Below, piece by piece: positions 1 through 9,205 of a stretch of DNA of 64,000 nucleotides. The notes under the pieces are model-generated. The model was given only the letters and a program-made list of their open reading frames with translations. It was not told the DNA's origin and did not search any database. Source of the DNA: Rhipicephalus microplus (Eukaryota > Arthropoda > Arachnida > Ixodida > Ixodidae); contig NC_134710.1 in NCBI RefSeq assembly GCF_043290135.1, positions 2,157,821 to 2,221,820 of the forward strand. Direction: 5' to 3'. Each line of letters starts with the position of its first letter. Positions within the stretch are counted from its first letter, which is position 1. The position numbers and the translations under genes were made by a program.

Positions 1-320
1 GAGGAAGAGAAAATTTCTAGTATATCGGGGTGCCTAATTGTTCGCCAGACCTTCTGTAGATCTTGGACATTTTAATGAAGATTCGGGCATTGTCTGACAA
101 AGGCCTCGGTGCGATCCGAATCTCCGAAGGGCGCAAAGGAAATTCACTGTCATCAAATCTTCCACAAGTTCTAAGTGAACAGCTCTTGTAAAAAGACTGA
201 CGTAAGATCCCTCGGGGTGATGCAGTTGGATGTATAGTGGGCCCGCAAAATCCACTCCCAAGAAAGGCAAGGGGTTTGATTACAACGATCCCGTGGCATA
301 CAAGTTGAAACTTGCTCAAC
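1..320 (-). pseudogene. BEL/Pao integrase core fragment
   Basis: In a healthy element this enzyme inserts the cDNA into the host chromosome. The minus-strand frame from 270 down to 34 contains GVDFAGPL followed by TRAVHLELVEDL and FLCALRRFGSHRG, the characteristic start of the BEL/Pao integrase catalytic core (first catalytic Asp in GVDFAGP). The frame is lost on both sides: upstream sequence (about 270-320) is in another frame, and a stop occurs soon after the conserved block. The zinc-binding N-terminal region should lie near 320-580 but is not convincing. The remaining catalytic residues are outside the window. Confidence 0.8.
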
Positions 321-581
321 TAGTTTAAGCAATACGACACACAGTCGTATTGTTTTTTTCGCCAGCTCTCGTGATTGTGGAATCCAATATCATTCCCTGA
401 TTTGAGTCAGTGTGTCTCGTACTTCTCCGTGGAAGACGTTTTAGTGAGCATGATTGATGAATAAAGTACTGAGGAGAGAGTCTTTCGGTAGAAGGAAGGG
501 ATGGCGAGAACTGTGCGAGTCGTCCGTCAAATGAGCTTTTCCTTGAACTCGAACCAGCCCGTTGTTGTCGAGGGCCAATCT

Positions 582-1666
582 TTATTGTTTAACTGGACAT
601 TGGGGAGGAATCAGATTCTCGTTTTCGACGCAGTTGTTTTCGTTACCAAAGTGAGCTCTCTGTTCTACGCGAACCAAGTAGCACCCCGCCTGTGGAATTT
701 TTCCAGAAGACCGCTCCTCAAACCTTTCACTTTCCTTCTTAAAATTTTTAACATAACAGAAACCCATGTCGTTATTCTTAGAAATTTTGTGAGGCTGCTG
801 ACTCGTTCATTATCAATCAGCGCTGGAACCGATGTTCTCGTGTTACACCATGAATATTGATGTCTGGCTCCGTCGCAGCTGCCTCGAATTTTCCGTTTTC
901 AAAGTCAAGTTTTCCTCCGAATTCAGGCCACATTGTATGAGACATGGCAAGACATCCAGGTTCATACCACCACAAGTGTGACCGACTCAGTTTGTGTACA
1001 GTCAAACCCCTCGAGTGAGCGAATCTGCGGGGTTTTCTTTTTCGGGACACAATCACGATCGAGAATATTTTGTCCAATTTCTGATCTCCTACGTCTTGTT
1101 CCGTACAAACTCCTTGCGGGGAACGGGTTTTTTGTATATCCAGCAAATGGTAACCAGTGAATCGGACGAAAATGTTGCTTCGCCAATGTCCAGGTCGCAG
1201 TTATTGATTATGTAGGCGTGTAAGCGAGCTCTAAGCAAAGCTGACATCACATCCAGCCTCACTAAGGCGACTGTCATTGACGACGCAACTCTGGTCTTTG
1301 CCCATAATAGTATAGTGTGGACGGTACCACTTGAGTCGACGGTACGAAGGTAGGCTGCAGCACCGTATGCTGACTTCCTTGCGTCGAAAAGGATGTGCAG
1401 TTCTGTCTTTTAACAAGCGCCTTCACTGCCCGCTGCGAAGAACCTTAGAATACTGAACTTATGTATCATGGCTACCTCCTTGCTTCATTTTTCCAGGCAA
1501 CTGACAGCTTCAGTGGCATGGCATCATCCCATTCAACGTTTTCCCTCCAAAGATCTTGTAGCAAGATCCTCGTCCTTAATAAAAAGGGTGGCAGAAACCC
1601 CAATGAGTCGCAGATCCTTGCAACAGCCTGAAGCGCGAAACGTTTGGTAATTAGATGCTCCTCCAT
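582..1666 (-). pseudogene. BEL/Pao RNase H region, frameshifted
   Basis: Peptides in three frames assemble into the BEL/Pao region downstream of RT. From 1666: KRFALQAVARICDSLGF, then LLQDLWRENVEWDD, the conserved connection segment. From about 1277: RLDVMSALLRARLHAYI and SDSLVTICWI, the RNase H core. From about 1050: HLWWYEPGCLA, the typical block after RNase H. The order is preserved but frame changes and stops separate each block, so it is a pseudogene. RNase H would remove the RNA template during reverse transcription. Confidence 0.75.
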
Positions 1667-1890
1667 AAACTGTAGGATATCATGGGCCCTAAACGAAAAT
1701 GTATCCGTCTGCTTGTTTCAATGAAGTCGCCGGACTTTCAGAGGTACTGAAGGTAAGCAAAGTGACTTTTTGGGAGAAGTGATTCCTTGTTCGAAGACGG
1801 CAGGTACAGCGAGGTCATTGCTGGCCCATTTACAAATGTTCATAGAAGCTTCTGTGAAGATTTCAATTATCTCTTTCTGCATTCCAATGG

Positions 1891-2730
1891 TTAAATGGTA
1901 TCGGTGCCAAGAAGATAATACATATATATGGAGCCTTGTAACAGCCAGGCTGTCGCAAGATAGCGTTTTTCTTTGGACCTGAAGTGGTGCTTCAAGGTAG
2001 CAGTCAATGGGAAAGGACTTGAAGTAGCTCGAAAGGGCACTGTAGGCATTCTACAAACTTCTATTTCTGGCAGTAGGCTGTCTACTTTAGGTGAAGTCTT
2101 GAACCACAAGAAGCGAAGCACATCTCTGTTGGGTTCCCGCAGGCCAATCGATAGGAATGCCTTCTCCACATCAGCATTCATCGCTATCTTTTAGCGTCGG
2201 AAACGAAGCAGTAGCGTTCCTACGTCGGGATTTAGATTTGGGCTGGCTTTTAGATTGTTGTTTAAGGACTTTCTCCGAGATTCCTGAGACGAAGCGTCGA
2301 ATACGGTGCGTATTTTTGTAGTAGATTGATCCTCACGTATGACGACTCAGTGCGGCATATAATACCGTGGTCGAAGTGAAATTGTCTTCTTTTGTAGGTA
2401 ATTTTTCAGCAGATGCTTCTTCGAGTTACATTCGAATAGTTGCATCGTATTGTTTAAAGAGCTCGCTGTCCTTGTTAAGCTGCTTCATGAAACTGTGTAG
2501 ACTTTTGAGTTTAACTTCGTAATTTTCACCCAAATCGACCCTTTCCTTCCACGGTAGCGCCACTTCGTATTGATTGTCTTTCTTATTGATGTTGTTTTCA
2601 AAATTTGCCAGCACTTAATCAGCGAGCGTCGTTCCTTCATATTTGGATTTGATACCAATGCTTTCTAGACCCCAGAAATGAGTCAAAATATTCGAGATAC
2701 CTTGCTCAGTCATCGTAAATTGTAGGACTG
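1891..2730 (-). pseudogene. BEL/Pao reverse transcriptase, catalytic site destroyed
   Basis: The frame near 2730-2640 gives NILTHFWGLESIGI, the conserved entry to BEL/Pao RT. The frame 2614-2426 gives FENNINKKDNQYEVALPWKE, the RT N-terminus. The frame 2181-1891 gives DVEKAFLSIGLREPNRD (first catalytic Asp in the D-hEKAF block) and VPFRATSSPFPL. The expected YxDD active site should follow, but the sequence there reads YMYYLLGT, so both Asp residues are lost, apparently through a small deletion. Stops at about 2200-2420 separate the fingers from the palm. The protein cannot be active. Confidence 0.85.
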
Positions 2731-2796
2731 CAGTACTTGCACAGTGTATAACACCGGATGCCATAGACAATAGGACACGTCTTGCAAGATGAAAAT

Positions 2797-2879
2797 GATT
2801 GATTGATATATAGGGTTTATCGTCTTTTAAACACCATATGATTATAAGAAACACCGTAGTGGGGGGCTCCGGAATTGTC
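2797..2879 (-). repeat. SINE fragment (Ruka-like), 3' part
   Basis: Minus-strand copy of the SINE body, recognisable from the tail repeat (gatt)n on the plus strand, then CACCATATGATTATAAGA and the block GTAGTGGGGGGCTCCGGA. It is 5'-truncated after the CTCCGGA block, so the tRNA-like head is missing. The 24 bases to its left (2773-2796) match the left flank of the 4.8-kb SINE copy, so this may be a piece of that locus copied here together with flanking DNA. Confidence 0.75.
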
Positions 2880-3421
2880 AATTGCAGTCGATGTTATACA
2901 GCGTGTCTTTTACAGGCAATACCAGTTTCGTCTCGACAGCTTTCAACTTTTCGTACACAGGCTTCACGGTACCAGTTACTAGATTCCTATATTTGTCTGA
3001 TCCAATAAGGACCGCAATTTATGTTCTTTTCCTTGTAGAGAGAGATCTCTCGTATCCAAGTCGACCTTGTTCATTTCTCTTAAAACGTTTTCTTCTGGTA
3101 CCACAATGCATTCAAATCTTGTCGTGCCGACCCCTAGCACCTATGATAAAATCAAAATTTCTGATTCGTAGGAAGAATCGATACACGTACCTTCTTCATG
3201 GTTCTCCGTGTGTTATTGCCCCAAAACACACCAACGGTCAACGCTTCCTCTTCTATTATTTCGCAGCCAAATCTGCCCTAGGATTTGTTCCTAATGAAGC
3301 TCCGCTGACATCCGCCACCACAGAGGACTCTGTTCCGAGTGGATGATTTGACTCCCGAAATGGTGGCTGTCAGACTCTGCAGCAATACGACTGATTTTGT
3401 CTGCTTAGACACTAAATTGAC

Positions 3422-4624
3422 CTATGCAGATATAACTTTTTTGTCGTTTCTGATGTCCTCAGATACGCAAACTGATGCTGCGTGCCTTCTCGCGCACTTG
3501 CCACATTTTAACCGACTGCTACAATCTTTTGACATGTGGTCCTGTTTTAGGCAATGAAAGCATCGTCGCGCTTTTGTTAGCACCTCCTTTTTGATCGAAA
3601 AGTTGATATCCTTCGTATCACAGACTTCAGCAGAATGCTTTTCAGAGTGACCGAACAGGCACTGATGTGGGCATTTTGTTGAGTTGTGTAGAGCACATGT
3701 AAACATCACGTGGATTACTGGGTTTTTGTCTTCCTTTATCGGGGGCGCGGGGAGTTTTCGTTACATCTTGTTGAAGAACAGCTTCCCAACAAGTGAATTC
3801 AAGGTCGAAGAATTCCAGAAGCATTCGAAGATTGTTATCTTCTGAAACCGTTACAAGGTTTGAATTACCTTGCATATTCGAAGAGGGTGCAGCCGATGAT
3901 GATGTCTCGTGCATCTCGTGGAAACGCAGTACTATGTCCGTCGGTAGAACTCTTAGCAGAATTTCCCGAAGCATGGAGCAACAAGTTGTCGACTTTGTGC
4001 CTAGCGCCTTGAGGCTTCGAATATGAACCTGTACCTTGTAAAGTTGCGTCAGTTGACAAATATCTGCTGACGATGACACTAGCTTTATATCTAGCAAACC
4101 TTGAAAATGCTCATGCAGAGTGATCTGTTCATCTCCGAAACACTTCTTTAGGATTTCAACAGCGTCTTTATAGCACTCTTCGGTAGCTTGTATTCTCAAT
4201 ATGGCTGACGTAGCCGCTCCAGTAACGAAACTGCTCAAGTAGTTGAACTTGTCACGTGTGCTTAACTCGCTGTTGTTTTGGACTGCTGATAAAACGGGTG
4301 GACGTTCGTAAGGCGTGTGACTGGAGGCACCAGACTTTCGTTCAGCTTGACTCGTATATTTGCTGTGAAAGTAACAACCTTGTCACGATATTCTCCTGCT
4401 CCAGCGTCTAACGTATCGCTGTCCAACAGGTAGTCTGGGGTCTCTTTAAAAATTGCCTCATCTACTTTCTCTATTTGACCATAAAATGAGCTTATTCGGT
4501 CGAGAAATGTACTCACTGCTGCTGCCGCGAAGGCTTGATTTTCTCGCAAGTGGTCTACCACTTCAGACAACAGGACATTCAGTTGGGACCACAGGCCGTG
4601 GCATTGTCTAACGTATCGTTTCAC
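3422..4624 (-). pseudogene. BEL/Pao gag with CCHC zinc knuckle
   Basis: The capsid-like part spans two frames: 4624-4262 (120 codons open) and 4238-3642 (198 codons), the latter with the alpha-helical ATSAILRIQATEECYKDAVE block typical of BEL/Pao gag. The 3709-3422 frame ends with CFHCLKQDHMSKDC, an intact C-x2-C-x4-H-x4-C knuckle, followed by CGKCARRHAASVC, a second Cys/His cluster. These proteins form the particle and bind the RNA. Two frameshifts break the ORF. The likely upstream start was not determined. Confidence 0.75.
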
Positions 4625-4814
4625 TCTGCCGCCCGCAGTCGAGGTATCTCGCCAAGATCACAGGCGCAGTATTCTGAAGTGTTGCGGCTGCTAACGTCGA
4701 TTATGCTGGCGTCATCAAAGATTCTGTGCTTTTGGCACCATGCGTTGGATCTCTGAACCTTACTACGGTGGTGCGGCTAACGTCGAGCAAAGGACACGTC
4801 TTGTGAGATGAAAA

Positions 4815-5056
4815 TTATTTATTGCTATATTTGTTTAACGTCCCTAAACTACCATATGATTATAAAAGACACTGTAGTGCAGGGCTGCGGAAATTTCCAC
4901 CACCTGGGGTTCTTTAATGTGCACCTAAATCTGAGCACACTGGCCTACAACATTTTCGCCTGTATCGAAAATGCCGCTGCTGCAGCCACGGTTCGATCCA
5001 GCGACGTGCGGGTCAGCAGCCGAGAACCTTAGCCACTAGACCACCATGGCAGTGCA
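4815..5056 (-). repeat. Full-length tRNA-derived SINE (Ruka-like) with target-site duplication
   Basis: On the minus strand it starts with a tRNA-like head: A box in GTGGTCTAGTGGCTAAGG and a degraded B box in GGATCGAACCG. The body follows (ACCCCAGGTGGTGGAAAT, then CATATGGTAGTTTAGGGACG) and an ATCA/ATAA-rich tail. Flanks 4801-4814 and 5057-5070 are TTGTGAGATGAAAA and TTGCAAGATGAAAA, a 14-bp target-site duplication with two mismatches. Such SINEs are transcribed by RNA polymerase III and mobilised by a partner LINE. Confidence 0.88.
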
Positions 5057-5929
5057 TTGCAAGATGAAAAGCTTTCATGTAACTGAAAAAAAAGTGAGCT
5101 GTTGCTCTCATGAAGCCACGTGTTGGCTCGAGAGGAGTCTCACTAATGATACTGGCTGCTCTTATGCAGCGAGACATGGAGAAAAGGAAGTCACAACAAG
5201 CTAAATAATAGTTCTGGTGGTAGAACCAATAATCTTTATTTTAGAGCACTAATTGTGAGCTGCTAATTATTCAAAACGAAGCATTTCATCACGAAACAAT
5301 GGCGTATATAGCGTATCTGTTGGTCCAGCCTTTTAACTGGCCACGTAAGTCAGTGCTCTCGCCCCCGATGATTGGCTAGGCCCGACAAGAAAATATGATG
5401 AACAATGACGACTGCTCATTACCTTCAAAGGATGGTCTGCATATCGTGTACACTAGCTATTACATACGTGGTTAGGTCAATGAGTTTTTACAACCTGACA
5501 ATAGTTATAGCGCGACAACAAAACGGCGACAAAGAGACAAGGAGGACTTTTTGTCGTCGTTATGTTCTCTCGCTATAACTGTCATCATGTCATACCAACT
5601 AGCCTAAACTGCCACGCTCTTTACAACCATTTTATCAACTTGATGGACACCAACAACCATTTTATCAACTTGATGGGCACCAAAATTTACAAAGAATGAT
5701 AAAAGTGCACGATGAACATAAATGACTGGTCATCAACAAAATTCATGCCTGGCATGTGATGTACCCCATGAAACACATAACCCGGTCTTGGAGCTTTAAC
5801 GGCAGTTTCATTACCTTGATGCATACAAGTTTACATGGTACGATGAAAGCATAGTACTAACATAAATGGCAGGCCGATAAACGAGCTTCTTTGGTACTGA
5901 CCTAATTGAAATTATCTCATTAGAGCTCA
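5057..5929. other. Intergenic, no gene; small hairpin and short tandem duplication
   Basis: I see no coding sequence. Positions about 5508-5583 form an imperfect hairpin: GTTATAGCGCGACAACAAAA on the left and the inverse ending CTCTCGCTATAAC on the right. A related sequence starting TATAGCGCGAGAACAGAACG lies at about 33633-33705, so this is probably a short dispersed palindromic repeat. Positions about 5621-5682 hold two copies of a 31-bp unit beginning ACAACCATTTTATCAACTTG, differing at one base. Confidence 0.6.
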
Positions 5930-6324
5930 ATCCGAATGGGGTTAATCTAAATTAACTGAAACTCTACATCTTAGATATTTTTATTTCAAGTTTGCTCACT
6001 ATAGTTTAAACAACATAGGTCCATTATGGGTGTACAGCCAACCAGCTGGCTAGGCAATATCAGCTTACTCAGATTTTGATTGCTTATGGTTCAATCAATT
6101 AGGATTAGCTTACTGCAGTCCAATTGCATCTCCTTACTTAGACATTCAATTATGGAACTGCCTAGGCAATCTCAAGTTGCTCCAAATTTACCTTGTACTG
6201 CTTGGCCTAATTATATGATCTCAGTCAGCCATCAAACTGGCTAGGCAGTCTCAACTCACTCAAAGTTTAATTGTCCAGCATGTGCTTTATCCAGTTTACC
6301 TGAATTTGACCTGATCCGCATTTA
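5930..6324. repeat. Degenerate AT-rich tandem array, left part
   Basis: The motif GGCTAGGCAATCTCAACTCA recurs at about 6048, 6160 and 6240 with changes, each followed by AT-rich sequence containing CCTAATT/GATTAG words. The same motifs resume at 10967 on the other side of the LINE, so the LINE inserted into this array. Copies are roughly 80-120 bp apart and strongly diverged. Confidence 0.6.
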
Positions 6325-6346
6325 TTTATTTATTTATTTATTTAAA
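6325..6346 (-). repeat. LINE 3' tail, (AAAT)n
   Basis: About five ATTT units on the plus strand, i.e. AAAT repeats at the 3' end of the minus-strand LINE transcript. Short simple-repeat tails instead of poly(A) are typical of CR1/L2 elements, where they may help the RT to prime on the target. Confidence 0.85.
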
Positions 6347-6385
6347 TACTCTCAATGCCATTTGCGGCGTTACAGAGAGGAGTGG

Positions 6386-9205
6386 TTACAAGTTAGAGAT
6401 GGCAGTCTTGAATGATGCATGATCAGGGTTGCTGGCGATGGAGGCAGGAAGGTGGTTCCATTCGGATGAAGTCTTCGGCACGTAGGAGTGGAAGTATATG
6501 TTGGTATGGCAGAGTGGCACATGGACTTTGAAGTTATGGTCGATGCGAGATGAAACGTAAGAAGGTGACGAGAACAATGTGCCCTTTATTTCAGGATTCA
6601 TAAAAAAAATTTTGTGAAAGAGACAGAGTCGGGCCTGTTTCCTCCTGTTAGAAAGGGTAGGAAGGTCTAGGGAATTTTTAATTGATGAGATGCTAGCGGT
6701 ACGGGAGTAATTAGCGACAATGAAGCGAGCTGAGCGATTTTGGATGGCTTCCAGTGCATTAACAAGTGAACAAGAATGAGGATCCCAGATTGATGAGGCG
6801 TATTCGAGTTTAGATCTGACTAGTGTTTTATAAAGAAGAAGTTTTAATGAAACAGGTGCTAATGAAAAGTTACGGCGCAAGAAGCCGAGAGTGCGGTTAG
6901 CATTGTTAATCACATAACTGACATGATTATTCCATGTTAAATTGTTATCTATGTGAACACCAAGATATTTGTAAGTATTGACAGACGACAACAGAAAATT
7001 AGAAATTGAATAAACAGGGCTAGTGCAGTCAGTACTTCCTCGAGAGATCCTCATTATTTTGCACTTGCCAATATTTAGTTTCATTGACCAGAGTGAGCAC
7101 CAAGATGTAATGTTGTCAAGATCAGATTGAAGTAGTGATGAATCATGAGAGTTAGTTATTATGCGGTAGATGACACAATCGTCGGCAAATAGCCTGATTG
7201 TTGATGTAATGCTGGATGGAAGGTCATTAATATAAATTAGAAAGAGTAAGGGTCCAAGGACAGAACCTTGCGGCACACCAGAGATTACTGAACAATTGCG
7301 TGAGTCATGATCGTTAGCTGTTACATGTTGGGTTCTGTTAGATAAGAAGCATTCGATCCATCGTAATGTGTTTGAGTCAATATTTAGCATGCTTAGTTTT
7401 AGTAGGAGTAAACGGTGAGAAACGGTGTCAAAAGCTTTTTGAAAATCAAGGAAAATGCAATCGATAATGGAGCCAGTGTCAGAAGCTGAAAATAAGTCGT
7501 TGGTGAAGAGAAGTAGTTGGGTTTCACATGAGTAGTGTTTCCTAAAACCATGCTGACTGTTGTGAAAGAAGTTATTTTCTTCGAGAAATATAATTAAGTT
7601 AGAATAGATTATGTGTTCGAGAAGCTTACATGGAATACTAGTCAAAGTGATGGGCCTGTAGTTAGAAGGATTAGATGAGTCACCTGGTTTAGGCACAGGA
7701 ACCACCTTCCCCGCCTTCCAGTCACTGGGCAATGAGGCATTTTGTAATGACTGTGAAAAGAGCTGTGAAAAAATGACTGAACAATAAGTGGCAGTTTGTT
7801 TGAGAAATTGGGGAGCGATTCCATCTATGCCAGGTGCCGAGGCTTTCATTTTTAATATGAGGTGAAATAGCCCCAATTGATCAATGATGATTGGTTCCAT
7901 TCGGGGATATCCAGGATCGGCTTGAATTGGTAAATGATTGGAGTTGTCAACGGAAAATGATTTTTTAAATACGTCTTGCAAAGCCTCGCAGCACCTGTCA
8001 CTTGCAATCGCCAAACCAAGTTCGTCACAAAGATCAATGTTCTTATTTTTTGGACCATTTACTAGACACCAAAACTTACGAGGGTTAGACTGTAGAAGAG
8101 AGGGAAGGGTATCGCTGAAGAAACTATGTTTAGCAACTGCATAAGCTTTTTTGTATTCTAATGTTGCGTTGTGATAAGCCGCCCATCTCTCCGTGGTGTC
8201 AGATGATGAAGCGCTGCGGTAAAGTCGTTTTTTTTTATTACGTAAGCGAAGAAGTGCTGATGTGAACCACGGAGAGCGGAACGCCGTTCGAACAGTTCGT
8301 AAAGGAACATAACAATCTATAAGTGAATTAAACTTATTTTTGAACGATACCCAGTTCTCCTCTACAGTGTTATCAGCGGCACATGCAATGTATTTTTCAG
8401 TGAAAACTTCCAACTCAGTACATATAGATGCATAATCAGCTTTCGCATAATCTTTTATAACTTTAGTTGCGTGCATAGGACGCTGTGGTTGCATTGCGCA
8501 GGTGAAGTGTACAATGCGATGATCACTAAGCCCGGGTAGGTAGTGAATCGATGAAATGACCGAAGGATTAGTTGTGAAAACCAAATCAAGTATATTTGAA
8601 GAAAATGCTGTGATGCGCGTGGGTTCATGGATTACTTGGGTTAAATTAAAATCATTGCATATGTTTAAAAAGCAATTACCTTCCGCTGAAAGACAGCTAG
8701 CCGTTCCATCCCCACTGCCCCAAGTAACTTCTGGGAAATTAAAATCGCCCATGACAAATATATGAGAATTTGGGTACCTGACAGAAACTGCGTGCAAACA
8801 GTCATGGAAGTTTTCGCAAAAGTCTGAGGGGCAGCGAGGCGGTCGGTAGCAAACGCACAAAATCACGTCCTGATACGCAAATCGAACGCACGCGCATACA
8901 ATTTCTAGTGGCGAACTTATGGGAACAATATGAGAGGAAAATCTATCTGATATCGCGATAAGAACACCGCCCCCTGTTCTTGTTATACGATCTGATCTGT
9001 AAAAATTGTAGGTGTTTTTGCAGTGTAAAACCTCAGTGTTGCGAATTTTACTTGACAACCAAGTTTCTGTTAACACTACTATGTCAGCAGAACAGTCATC
9101 AATTATAGAAGATAACTCGTCACGTTTACTTAGCACACTTCTAATATTTGTAAACAAGACTGAAACTGGTTCAAGTGTTGCGGCACGTTTAGTAGGTTGG
9201 GATTG
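6386..9205 (-). CDS. LINE ORF2: AP endonuclease and reverse transcriptase, entered after an in-frame UAG
   Basis: This frame encodes the nicking endonuclease and RT for target-primed reverse transcription. Counting from codon TTG at 9157 as residue 1, the N-terminus LFTNIRSVLSKRDELSSII is the start of the endonuclease. ETW (31-33), GDFNFP (137-142) and SDHRIVH (211-217) mark its catalytic core. The RT has PVPKPGDSSNPSNYRPITL, FLDFQKAFD, GVPQGSVLGPLLF and FADD (residues 657-660, bases 7178-7189). No RNase H follows. It runs 923 residues from 9157 without a break. No AUG occurs between the preceding stop (9206-9208) and M136 inside the endonuclease (8750-8752), and the frame is that of ORF1. 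Readthrough, non-AUG initiation or reinitiation must be assumed, or the UAG is a mutation in a single polyprotein. Confidence 0.93.
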   Translation of the reverse strand, partial: QSQPTKRAATLEPVSVLFTNIRSVLSKRDELSSIIDDCSADIVVLTETWLSSKIRNTEVLHCKNTYNFYRSDRITRTGGGVLIAISDRFSSHIVPISSPLEIVCACVRFAYQDVILCVCYRPPRCPSDFCENFHDCLHAVSVRYPNSHIFVMGDFNFPEVTWGSGDGTASCLSAEGNCFLNICNDFNLTQVIHEPTRITAFSSNILDLVFTTNPSVISSIHYLPGLSDHRIVHFTCAMQPQRPMHATKVIKDYAKADYASICTELEVFTEKYIACAADNTVEENWVSFKNKFNSLIDCYVPLRTVRTAFRSPWFTSALLRLRNKKKRLYRSASSSDTTERWAAYHNATLEYKKAYAVAKHSFFSDTLPSLLQSNPRKFWCLVNGPKNKNIDLCDELGLAIASDRCCEALQDVFKKSFSVDNSNHLPIQADPGYPRMEPIIIDQLGLFHLILKMKASAPGIDGIAPQFLKQTATYCSVIFSQLFSQSLQNASLPSDWKAGKVVPVPKPGDSSNPSNYRPITLTSIPCKLLEHIIYSNLIIFLEENNFFHNSQHGFRKHYSCETQLLLFTNDLFSASDTGSIIDCIFLDFQKAFDTVSHRLLLLKLSMLNIDSNTLRWIECFLSNRTQHVTANDHDSRNCSVISGVPQGSVLGPLLFLIYINDLPSSITSTIRLFADDCVIYRIITNSHDSSLLQSDLDNITSWCSLWSMKLNIGKCKIMRISRGSTDCTSPVYSISNFLLSSVNTYKYLGVHIDNNLTWNNHVSYVINNANRTLGFLRRNFSLAPVSLKLLLYKTLVRSKLEYASSIWDPHSCSLVNALEAIQNRSARFIVANYSRTASISSIKNSLDLPTLSNRRKQARLCLFHKIFFMNPEIKGTLFSSPSYVSSRIDHNFKVHVPLCHTNIYFHSYVPKTSSEWNHLPASIASNPDHASFKTAISNL

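Larger units (their letters stand above)
1..4760 (-). mobile_element. Decayed BEL/Pao LTR retrotransposon, left-truncated by window edge
   Basis: Reading the minus strand from about 4.7 kb down to 1, peptide fragments appear in the order expected for BEL/Pao: gag, CCHC knuckle, the linker before RT, RT, RNase H, then the start of the integrase core. The frame changes many times, so nothing here encodes a working polyprotein. The 3' part (rest of integrase and 3' LTR) lies beyond the left edge. I could not delimit a 5' LTR on the right side. A partial SINE and its flank interrupt the protease/RT linker near 2.8 kb. Family assignment rests on the RT and integrase motifs listed in the sub-entries. 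Confidence 0.85.

Noticed and set aside
1..5100. BEL/Pao 5' LTR
   Set aside because: No second LTR copy is in the window, so boundaries cannot be set.
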